Part shown: positions 1 to 6,149 of the stretch, in pieces
How the letters are laid out: each line of letters opens with the position of its first letter
How positions within the stretch are numbered: position 1 is the first letter of the stretch
NCBI GenBank assembly: GCA_016193115.1
Contig: JACPSV010000197.1
Coordinates: 1-14,369 of the forward strand
Source of the DNA: Elusimicrobiota bacterium
GTDB taxonomy: Bacteria > Elusimicrobiota > Elusimicrobia > 2-02-FULL-39-32
DNA length: 14,369 nt
Reading direction: 5' to 3'
Translations under genes and position numbers: made by a program
Notes under the pieces: model-generated
The model's database searches: none
What the model was told of the DNA's origin: nothing
Seen by the model: only the letters and a program-made list of their open reading frames with translations

Positions 1-1001
1 ATCAACACTGATTGCAGATCATTTTCGCAGGCCAAAAGCATGGCGCAAAGCGCCACAATTGTTTTCCCGCTGCCGACGTCTCCCTGCAAAAGGCGGTTCA
101 TGGGAAATTCCGAAGTCATATCTTCAAAGATTTCCCGGATCACTTTTTTTTGGGATAGAGTAAACTCAAAACCGCATTTTTCTTTAAAGGGAGTGAGAAA
201 CTTTTTGTGGATTTGGTTGCGGTAAGTCTTGGGCGATTCTTTCTTTTTTCTTACTAGGGCGAGAACCGTCTGAAAACAAAAAAGTTCCTGGAACGCCAGA
301 GCTTCTTTTACTTTTTCCTGGAACCGGGTGGGAAAATGGTATTCTTGCAGGGCTTGCTCCAGGCGCATTAGAGAATGGGCGCTTTGAACCTTTTCCGGCA
401 GGAGTTCCGGGATCGAAGCGGAACTCAGGGCGGTATGGATCAGGTTTCGCAAAAATTTAACCGAAATTCCTTCCGTAACAGGGTAGAGCGGCACAATACG
501 GTTGACATGAATGGAGTCTGCCTGTGTTCCGTTCAAGACTTCGTATTCTTCAACGATCATGGTGGGGACAAAATCGCGCGCAATTTTGCCGTGAACCAGA
601 ATTGTTTTTCCCGGCTGAATATCTTTTTTGAGAGTCTGCAAAACGTCGTACTGGAACGATTTCCGGCGCATCCATTTGCATTGGAGTTGGCCGGTAGGGT
701 CTTGAATGGAGGCCGTCGCAATCGCAAATCCGCGGGAAGTCTCGACAAAACTGGAGGAGAGAATTTCGCCGCGCAGAGTCATCTCCCGATCCGGCTGAAT
801 CTCCTTTAAGGAAAGAGTTTGCCTGCGGTCTTCCCATTCCCTGGGATAGTGGCGCAACAAATCTTCCACAGTCATGAGACCCAGTTTCGCAAGATGAGCC
901 GCCATCTTGGGTCCAACGCCTTTCAAATACTGGACCGAAGTGGAAATATCCAATCTTCCTTGGTTTGACTTTATCCGAGGGACTTCATATAATTCTGGCA
1001 T
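1..1001 (-). CDS. recG: ATP-dependent DNA helicase RecG, N-terminal part (3' end outside window)
   Basis: RecG remodels stalled replication forks and branches Holliday junctions in the cytoplasm. The minus strand is open without a stop from 1001 to the window edge, giving 333 residues. Near the N-terminus is the wedge-domain helix-hairpin-helix signature (YLKGVGPKMA, about residues 24-33), followed by TVEDLLRHYP and an OB-fold-like region. The helicase core begins near residue 280. Walker A is GDVGSGKT at residues 307-314, the RecG/Mfd-type form; the motifs after it lie outside the window. The ATG at 1001 shares a CATG with the rpmB start and has no visible Shine-Dalgarno. An in-frame TTG at 953 has AAGGA only 3 bases upstream and would also give a normal N-terminus, so the start is uncertain although the gene identity is firm. 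No promoter of its own was seen; read-through from rsh across rpmB is possible. Confidence 0.93.
   Translation of the reverse strand, partial: MPELYEVPRIKSNQGRLDISTSVQYLKGVGPKMAAHLAKLGLMTVEDLLRHYPREWEDRRQTLSLKEIQPDREMTLRGEILSSSFVETSRGFAIATASIQDPTGQLQCKWMRRKSFQYDVLQTLKKDIQPGKTILVHGKIARDFVPTMIVEEYEVLNGTQADSIHVNRIVPLYPVTEGISVKFLRNLIHTALSSASIPELLPEKVQSAHSLMRLEQALQEYHFPTRFQEKVKEALAFQELFCFQTVLALVRKKKESPKTYRNQIHKKFLTPFKEKCGFEFTLSQKKVIREIFEDMTSEFPMNRLLQGDVGSGKTIVALCAMLLACENDLQSVL
965..993 (+). promoter_or_regulatory. sigma70-type promoter of rpmB, predicted leaderless start
   Basis: TTGACT at 965-970 (one mismatch to TTGACA) and a perfect TATAAT at 988-993 are separated by exactly 17 bases (971-987). 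Counting the -10 box as -12 to -7 places +1 at base 1000, the A of the rpmB ATG. This fits the absence of a Shine-Dalgarno sequence before rpmB. The promoter lies inside the first codons of recG if recG starts at 1001, or in the divergent gap if recG starts at the TTG at 953. The position is seen in sequence; activity is inferred. Confidence 0.8.
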
Positions 1002-1191
1002 GGCGTTTCGATGCGTCGTTTGTGAAAAGAGACCTTCCTCGGGGAAAACCGTGAGCCATGCTCACAAAGCTTCCAACCGCTGGTTCCGTCCTAATTTGCA
1101 AAAGATCCGCGTGAATTGGGACGGCAGTGTGAGACGCGCTTATGTCTGCACCCAATGTATCAAGTCCGGCAAGATTCAAAAAGCAGCCTAG
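1000..1191 (+). CDS. rpmB: 50S ribosomal protein L28 (four-cysteine form)
   Basis: L28 is a small protein of the large ribosomal subunit. The product is 63 residues, a normal length, with the family core GKTVSHAHKASNRWFRPNLQ at residues 15-34 and a basic composition. Two CxxC pairs (Cys5/Cys8 and Cys50/Cys53) mark the zinc-binding C+ form; bacteria that make zinc-free paralogues lack these cysteines. The ATG at 1000 is chosen because L28 proteins start MA(F/R)RC and because the promoter at 965-993 points exactly to it. A longer in-frame ORF from 907 would run inside recG and is rejected. It is the only plus-strand gene here. Its start overlaps the recG start (CATG, 999-1002) and its stop overlaps the rsh stop (CTAG, 1188-1191). 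No intrinsic terminator is visible after the stop, so its transcript probably runs into antisense of rsh. Confidence 0.95.
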   Translation: MAFRCVVCEKRPSSGKTVSHAHKASNRWFRPNLQKIRVNWDGSVRRAYVCTQCIKSGKIQKAA

Positions 1192-2711
1192 CTTCTGTAC
1201 CTCGTTCCCTTCTCTTCGTTCTCTCTTAAAAATTTTCTAATTTTGGATCTGGCTCTGGGAGTTTTTACTATTTCCAGCCAGTCTTTATGCGGTTTCTGAC
1301 CTTTTTTGGTCAGGATCTGGCACATGTCGCCGGACTTTAAGGGATGGTCCAAACGCACCATCTTGCCGTTCACTTTAGAGCCAATGCACTGGTGTCCCAA
1401 ATCCGTGTGAACCGCGTAGGCAAAGTCTATCGGGGTGGCGCCGGCCGGCAATTTTTTCACTTCCCCTTTAGGAGTGAACACAAACACTTGATCGAATTCC
1501 AGTTCCAGTTTCAGCCACTCTAAAAACTCTTTTGGATTTTTCGTGTCCTGCTGCCACTCCAAAATCTGTTTGATCCAGTCCAATTTATCTTCCAGGCTGT
1601 CCTGCTGTTTTTTGGCGGGCGATTTCCCCCCTTCTTTGTAACGCCAGTGCGCGGCGACGCCATATTCGCAGATCTGGTTCATCTCCTCGGTTCGAATTTG
1701 AACTTCAACGATCTCCTGTCTGGAGATTTGGATTGTGATATGGAGAGACTGATAGAGATTGTTTTTGGGCGTGGCAATGTAATCCGTAAAAGAGTCCGGC
1801 ACCGGCGTGAAAGATGTTTGGACGGCGCCCAGAAGGGCATAACAATGTTCGATCGTGTCCGTGATCAGGCGGATACCGATGATGTCCTGGATCTCTTCAA
1901 ACGGTTTCCCCTGGCGAAGCATCTTGCGGTACACGGAATAAAGATTTTTGGGACGGGCTGAGATCTTGTAAGGGATCGGCTGGTCCGCCAACGCCGCCTG
2001 GATTTTTTCCACGCATTCCCGGATAAACCCTTCCCGAAGCACTTCTCTTTCGTCAATCTTTTTCTCCAATGCGGCGTAAACTTGCTCATCGAGGTATTTG
2101 AGGGATAAGTCTTCCAAGCTGGACTTTAACTTAAACATTCCCAGCCGGTTCGCTAAGGGAGCGTAAAGAGTCAGGGTTTCCTCCGCAATCTTCTTTCTTT
2201 TTTCCGGAGTGAGAAACTCCAAAGTCTGCATGTTGTGTTTGCGGTCTGCGAGTTTCAGCAGAATCACGCGGATGTCTTGCGCGGTCGCAAGCAGCATCTT
2301 TCGCCAGTATTCCGCCTGTTTCAGAATTTCCGGGCTGGAAGAAAGAAAAGAAAGATTTTCCGGATCCCAGGCGACCTGTTCCAAAGAATCAATCTTGGTA
2401 ACTCCTTCCACCAAAGAGGCAATTTCCGCGCCAAACTCCGAACATAGGGTTTCTCGGCTCGTGTTGGTATCTTCCAAGACGTCGTGCAGCAACCCCGCGG
2501 CTAGGGTGGGAACGTCCAGTTGGAGATCGCTCAGGATTTTGGCTACAGCCAAAGGGTGGATAATGAAAGGGTCTCCGCCCGCTCTCAACTGTTCCCGGTG
2601 CGCTCTGAGAGAGAAATCGTAAGCTTTTTTGAGTATGGAAAGATCTGGGTCAGGAAGGTAGGACTGAACGTTTTTTAGGATCGCCTCAAATTGGGTTTCC
2701 AGAGAGTCCAC
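1188..2711 (-). CDS. RelA/SpoT-type (p)ppGpp synthetase/hydrolase, short form lacking C-terminal ACT region
   Basis: RSH enzymes make and degrade the alarmone (p)ppGpp. The protein has 507 residues. The HD hydrolase domain (about 20-190) keeps its metal and catalytic residues: His52, His76-Asp77 in LLHDVLEDT, and Asn160 in ADRKHNM. The synthetase domain (about 225-345) has RPKNLYSVYRKM with the R-x-K signature of bifunctional enzymes, Asp276 in QDIIGIRL, YQSLH at 320-324 and EVQIRT from Glu336. So both activities look intact. A TGS domain follows (about 408-470, VFVFTPKGEVKKLPAGATPI). The protein then ends within 40 residues, without the helical, zinc-finger/CC and ACT/RRM domains of about 700-750-residue Rel, RelA and SpoT. 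The GTG start at 2711 lies 9 bases after thiG; an in-frame stop sits just upstream and no clear Shine-Dalgarno is visible. It could be called rel or spoT; the symbol is left open. Confidence 0.93.
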   Translation of the reverse strand: MDSLETQFEAILKNVQSYLPDPDLSILKKAYDFSLRAHREQLRAGGDPFIIHPLAVAKILSDLQLDVPTLAAGLLHDVLEDTNTSRETLCSEFGAEIASLVEGVTKIDSLEQVAWDPENLSFLSSSPEILKQAEYWRKMLLATAQDIRVILLKLADRKHNMQTLEFLTPEKRKKIAEETLTLYAPLANRLGMFKLKSSLEDLSLKYLDEQVYAALEKKIDEREVLREGFIRECVEKIQAALADQPIPYKISARPKNLYSVYRKMLRQGKPFEEIQDIIGIRLITDTIEHCYALLGAVQTSFTPVPDSFTDYIATPKNNLYQSLHITIQISRQEIVEVQIRTEEMNQICEYGVAAHWRYKEGGKSPAKKQQDSLEDKLDWIKQILEWQQDTKNPKEFLEWLKLELEFDQVFVFTPKGEVKKLPAGATPIDFAYAVHTDLGHQCIGSKVNGKMVRLDHPLKSGDMCQILTKKGQKPHKDWLEIVKTPRARSKIRKFLRENEEKGTRYRS

Positions 2712-2720
2712 AAGAATTGT

Positions 2721-3491
2721 TTATTGAGGCGGACTGGAAGGCGAAGCGATCCTGCGTTTGGGCATTCGTCCGGCCAGGTAAGCGAGCCGTCCCGATTCCA
2801 CGGCCAGTTTCATGGCTTGCGCCATCTGCGCGGGATTTTTGGATTCGGCGATGGCTGTGTTCATCAGAATCCCGTCTGCGCCCAGCTCCATGACCAGGGA
2901 AGCGTCGGAAGCGGTTCCCACTCCCGCGTCCACAATCACAGGAACTGAAGTAACCGTTTCCAAAATGAGTTGGATGTTATAAGGGTTCAAAAGTCCCATC
3001 CCGCTGCCGATGGGAGAGGCCAGAGGCATCACCGCCGCGGCGCCCAGATCCTCCAGCTTCTTGGCGATGATGGGATCGTCGTTGGTGTATGGCAAGACCA
3101 CAAATCCTTCTTTCACCAAGATCTTGGTCGCTTCCAGAAGTCCGATAGTGTCCGGTAGGAGAGTTTTTGGGTCGCCCAGAATTTCTAGTTTGATCAGAGG
3201 CGGATCGTTCGCTACGATTTCGCGGGCGATCCGCGCCGTCTTCAGAGCGTCCTCCACGGTATAGCAGGCGGCTGTGTTCGGCAGGATCGTCATCCCCTTG
3301 GGGATCGCTTCATAAAAGGATTGAGGCGACCGGTCTTTTAGATCCACGCGCCGGAGCGCGACCGTCACCATTCTGGATCCGGAAGACGTCAACGCATCTT
3401 TCATGACCGGTAAGGAAGGGTACTTGCCCGACCCCACGATCAGACGGGAAGCGTATTCTTTGCCGCCGATAATAAAGGGTTTGTCTTTCAT
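2721..3491 (-). CDS. thiG: thiazole synthase ThiG
   Basis: ThiG condenses 1-deoxy-D-xylulose 5-phosphate, dehydroglycine and the sulfur carried on ThiS thiocarboxylate into the thiazole phosphate of thiamine. The 256-residue TIM-barrel protein has the family hallmarks: the N-terminal LIVGSGKYPS (18-27), the Schiff-base lysine Lys101 in LIKLEILGD, and the phosphate-binding PIGSGMGLLNP and VDAGVGTASDA segments. The C-terminal tail (RIASPSSPPQ) is slightly longer than needed. The ATG at 3491 overlaps the thiS stop as ATGA, so translation is probably coupled. Other thiazole-branch partners (thiF, thiH or thiO, dxs) are not in this window. No TPP riboswitch can precede it here because there is no untranslated space upstream. 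Confidence 0.97.
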   Translation of the reverse strand: MKDKPFIIGGKEYASRLIVGSGKYPSLPVMKDALTSSGSRMVTVALRRVDLKDRSPQSFYEAIPKGMTILPNTAACYTVEDALKTARIAREIVANDPPLIKLEILGDPKTLLPDTIGLLEATKILVKEGFVVLPYTNDDPIIAKKLEDLGAAAVMPLASPIGSGMGLLNPYNIQLILETVTSVPVIVDAGVGTASDASLVMELGADGILMNTAIAESKNPAQMAQAMKLAVESGRLAYLAGRMPKRRIASPSSPPQ

Positions 3492-3688
3492 CCTCCACCA
3501 ATCATCTGCAAAATTTCTATTTGGTCTCCCTCCTCAATCGTGGTGTGTTCATAATCCTGCCGGCGCACGATTTTAAGGTTATGTTCGCATGCGACCAGCC
3601 CGCTTTGGATCTGGAGTTGTTCCAGAAGCAGTTTTAGTGTCAGGGAATTAGGGAGAGTAGTTTCTTTGCCGTTCAAGAGAATTTTCAT
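3488..3688 (-). CDS. thiS: sulfur carrier protein ThiS
   Basis: ThiS is a ubiquitin-like sulfur carrier; its C-terminal Gly-Gly is adenylated by ThiF and converted to a thiocarboxylate that donates sulfur to ThiG. The product is 66 residues, the family's usual size, begins MKILLNGKE (the first beta strand), contains LVACEHNLKIV, and ends ILQMIGGG with the required terminal glycines. The ATG at 3688 overlaps the stop of the ZIP gene by ATGA, and its own stop overlaps the thiG ATG the same way. A longer in-frame reading upstream lies entirely inside the ZIP gene and is not used. A GGAGGG is visible 11 bases before the ATG, rather far for strong initiation, so coupling is likely important. Confidence 0.94.
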   Translation of the reverse strand: MKILLNGKETTLPNSLTLKLLLEQLQIQSGLVACEHNLKIVRRQDYEHTTIEEGDQIEILQMIGGG

Positions 3689-4401
3689 TTTAAATGAAAC
3701 CCTCCGGCCAGGAGCCCTAAAGCAAAAGAACCCAAACAATAAATATCTTTCACTTTGTGCAGTCTGGGCAGAATGTCCGCGGCGCCCACATAGAAAAATG
3801 TTCCGGCGATAAATCCCAGCCACCACCCTAAGGAAGAGTTGGAAAAAATGCTGGAAAGCGGAAACGCCAGGAAAGCTCCGATTGGCGTTGCCAATGCCAA
3901 CAGTAAAACTGTTTTTAAACATTTTTCTTTGGAATAGCGCGCGCCCAATAGCAGTCCGCTGAGAGTCAATCCGTCCGTCAACTTATGGATCAGGATAGCG
4001 GAGGATACGGCGTTGCCCATGACTCCGTTTTTTTGGAAAGCGATCGTGATCGCCACCCCATCCAACAGTGCGTGCAGAGCCAGAGAACCGAACGCAATCC
4101 AGCCAACCATGTGGACCTCGCAGTCTTGAGCGTACTCCATACAGCTATGCATCATCGTAAACCCTTCCAGAGCAAATATCAGTAGGAAAGCGGTCAAGAC
4201 TCCCATGCCGGCCAGATGAGGAGAAATCTGGCTGGCTTCCGGCAAAATTCTCAGGAAAGAAACACCCAAGAGAACACCGGAAGCGAACGCCAGGATTCGC
4301 CAGAGTTGGCTCTTAGTCCAATCCTGTCTAAGCAGTAGCAGGAAGGATCCTGCCAAAGTAAATCCAAAAGCCGCCAGAGACCAGAGCGCAATAGTTCTCA
4401 T
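3685..4401 (-). CDS. ZIP-family divalent metal transporter (inner membrane)
   Basis: ZIP proteins import Zn2+, Fe2+ or Mn2+ across the inner membrane. The 238-residue protein is strongly hydrophobic with about seven to eight membrane segments, starting with residues 5-24. Family marks are LRILPEA (50-56), a His/Cys-bearing loop (His85, His97), the metal motif HALLDG at 110-115 in the fourth segment, HKLTDG at 139-144 in the fifth, and AADILPRLH (207-215) near the end. The usual motifs are HNxPEG and HxxPEG; here the acidic positions are Asp, and positions of the second metal site are Ala111 and Lys140. Metal choice cannot be told from sequence. Its ATG overlaps the msbA stop as TAATG, and its stop overlaps the thiS ATG as ATGA. 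ZupT- or GufA-like is the nearest description. Confidence 0.87.
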   Translation of the reverse strand: MRTIALWSLAAFGFTLAGSFLLLLRQDWTKSQLWRILAFASGVLLGVSFLRILPEASQISPHLAGMGVLTAFLLIFALEGFTMMHSCMEYAQDCEVHMVGWIAFGSLALHALLDGVAITIAFQKNGVMGNAVSSAILIHKLTDGLTLSGLLLGARYSKEKCLKTVLLLALATPIGAFLAFPLSSIFSNSSLGWWLGFIAGTFFYVGAADILPRLHKVKDIYCLGSFALGLLAGGFHLK

Positions 4402-6140
4402 TATAATGTAACCTGAGTTTCATAGAGTTTTTTGTAGAGGCCTGACTTCTCCAGCAGGGAATCGTGCTGTCCTTCTTCAATGATGCGGCCGTTTTCCAGG
4501 ACCAGAATACGGTCGGCTTTACGGATTGTGGACAGTCGGTGAGCCACGACCAAGACGGTTCGGCTCTGCATCAACCTTTCTAAAGCTTCCTGAACCAACC
4601 TTTCCGATTCGCTGTCCAGAGAGGAAGTGGCCTCATCTAAAATCAGGATAGGCGGATTTTTAAGAACGGCGCGCGCAATCGCCAATCTCTGTCTTTGACC
4701 TCCGGAAAGGCGAACCCCCTTTTCTCCCACCACGGTATCGTAACCGTTGGGCAATTCTAAAATGAACGAATGCGCATTGGCGATCTTGGCCGCTGCTTCG
4801 ATTTCCGATTGAGAGATGGGAGGGGACCCTTGGGCAACGACCTTTCCGTAGGTCAAATTGTATCGTACCGTCTCATTGAAAAGGATCGTTTCCTGAGTGA
4901 CCACCCCGATTTGGCTTCTTAAGGATTTGAGTGAAATATCTCGTACGTCCTGTCCATCAATCAGGATAGAGCCTTCTTGGGGATCAAACAGGCGCGGCAG
5001 AAGTTGGGTCAGGGTCGTCTTGCCGGAACCGGATGGCCCAACAATCGCCACGATTTCGCCGGCGCGCACGTTGAAATGAATTCCTTTCAGCACCGGTTGG
5101 GCCGGTTCATAGAAGAATCCCAAGTTTTTGTATTGGATATCCTTGCTGAAAGGAGGCAGATCGCGCGCTCCCTTTTTCTCCGTAACGGTTGGTTTCTCGT
5201 CCAGAAGCTCAAAAACTCTTTCTAAACAGGAAAGCCCTTGCTGGATACGGGCGTTTACGCCGGTAAACTCTTTGACGGGTTTATAGGCGGATATGGACGC
5301 TCCCAAAAAGGAGAAAAAACTGCCCGTACTCCAAGCGCCCGCAATCACCTCTTTGCCGCCGTACCAGAGAAGAAAGACCGCCGCCACCGATCCCAAAAAT
5401 TCCATCACGGGCGCGCCCAAAACGTCCGCTCGCACCCAGCGCATCAGGGTTCCATAATAGTTCATATTTTCTTTCTGAAATCTCTCAATTTCTTTTTCTT
5501 CCTGACAAAAAATTTTGGTGATCACGTTTCCGGTGATTCCTTCCTGGATACGCATGAAAAGATCTGCCATCAGACTTTGAATTTGACGTCCTGTGCGGCG
5601 CATTTTTGTGCCCAACAAAGCCACAGGGATCGCGGAAAGAGGAAAGAGGAGCAGGGTGATCAGAGCGAACCGCCAGTTCAGGTAAAAGACGGTCGCCAGC
5701 AGGAAAAGTAATGTCAAACCATCGCGAATAATTTGCACGGGCACGTAGCCGATAGACTGTTGGAGCTGGGTGGTATCGTTGGTGAGCCGGCTCATCAATC
5801 GTCCGGTTGAGTTTTTGTGGTAGAATTCCAGAGACAAATTCTGCAGATGCTGGTACAGTTCAAAACGCATGTCGCGGACAATCGATTGGCTGATATAGTT
5901 TAGGAGATAGTTTTGCAGGTAAGAAAAAATTCCTTTCAGAAGATAAATCAAGGGAATGACGCCCGCAATCAGAAAGAGTTTATGCAAATCTTTGGCGATC
6001 AAAACTTCGTCCACGACCGTGCGGATCAACCAGACCGTGGCGGTCGTGAGCAAAGCGACGCAAGCCATGCAAACACTGCCCTGAATCATCCGGGGCATGT
6101 ACGGTTTTAAGTAGAAAAAAAATCTTTTGTAGAGCGTCAT
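4401..6140 (-). CDS. msbA: lipid A export ABC transporter, permease/ATPase MsbA
   Basis: MsbA flips lipid A-core from the inner to the outer leaflet of the inner membrane at the cost of ATP. The 579-residue half-transporter has a six-helix exporter domain (about 1-310) and a nucleotide-binding domain with Walker A GPSGSGKT (368-375), Q-loop Gln416, signature LSGGQ (478-482), Walker B ILILDE (498-503), D-loop SSLD, and H-loop His534 in VVAHRLST. Length and architecture match MsbA. Many other ABC exporters share these motifs, and the assignment as lipid A flippase rests mainly on position right after lpxB. The ATG at 6140 follows the lpxB stop by 9 bases, with only a weak purine stretch as ribosome site. 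Confidence 0.9.
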   Translation of the reverse strand: MTLYKRFFFYLKPYMPRMIQGSVCMACVALLTTATVWLIRTVVDEVLIAKDLHKLFLIAGVIPLIYLLKGIFSYLQNYLLNYISQSIVRDMRFELYQHLQNLSLEFYHKNSTGRLMSRLTNDTTQLQQSIGYVPVQIIRDGLTLLFLLATVFYLNWRFALITLLLFPLSAIPVALLGTKMRRTGRQIQSLMADLFMRIQEGITGNVITKIFCQEEKEIERFQKENMNYYGTLMRWVRADVLGAPVMEFLGSVAAVFLLWYGGKEVIAGAWSTGSFFSFLGASISAYKPVKEFTGVNARIQQGLSCLERVFELLDEKPTVTEKKGARDLPPFSKDIQYKNLGFFYEPAQPVLKGIHFNVRAGEIVAIVGPSGSGKTTLTQLLPRLFDPQEGSILIDGQDVRDISLKSLRSQIGVVTQETILFNETVRYNLTYGKVVAQGSPPISQSEIEAAAKIANAHSFILELPNGYDTVVGEKGVRLSGGQRQRLAIARAVLKNPPILILDEATSSLDSESERLVQEALERLMQSRTVLVVAHRLSTIRKADRILVLENGRIIEEGQHDSLLEKSGLYKKLYETQVTL

Positions 6141-6149
6141 TGTATAACT

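Noticed and set aside
550..837. A 95-codon minus-strand frame starting MGRPQANSF
   Set aside because: It is a different frame of the same strand as recG, whose own frame runs through this region without a stop and carries the wedge and OB-fold sequence.
1192..1260. AT-rich stretch after rpmB as a possible intrinsic terminator
   Set aside because: No GC-rich inverted repeat followed by a T tract was found; the bases are rsh coding sequence.
4400..4407. ATTATAAT palindrome resembling a -10 box at the msbA/ZIP junction
   Set aside because: No -35-like hexamer at 16-18 bases on the minus strand and no extended -10; the bases are explained by the TAATG stop/start overlap.
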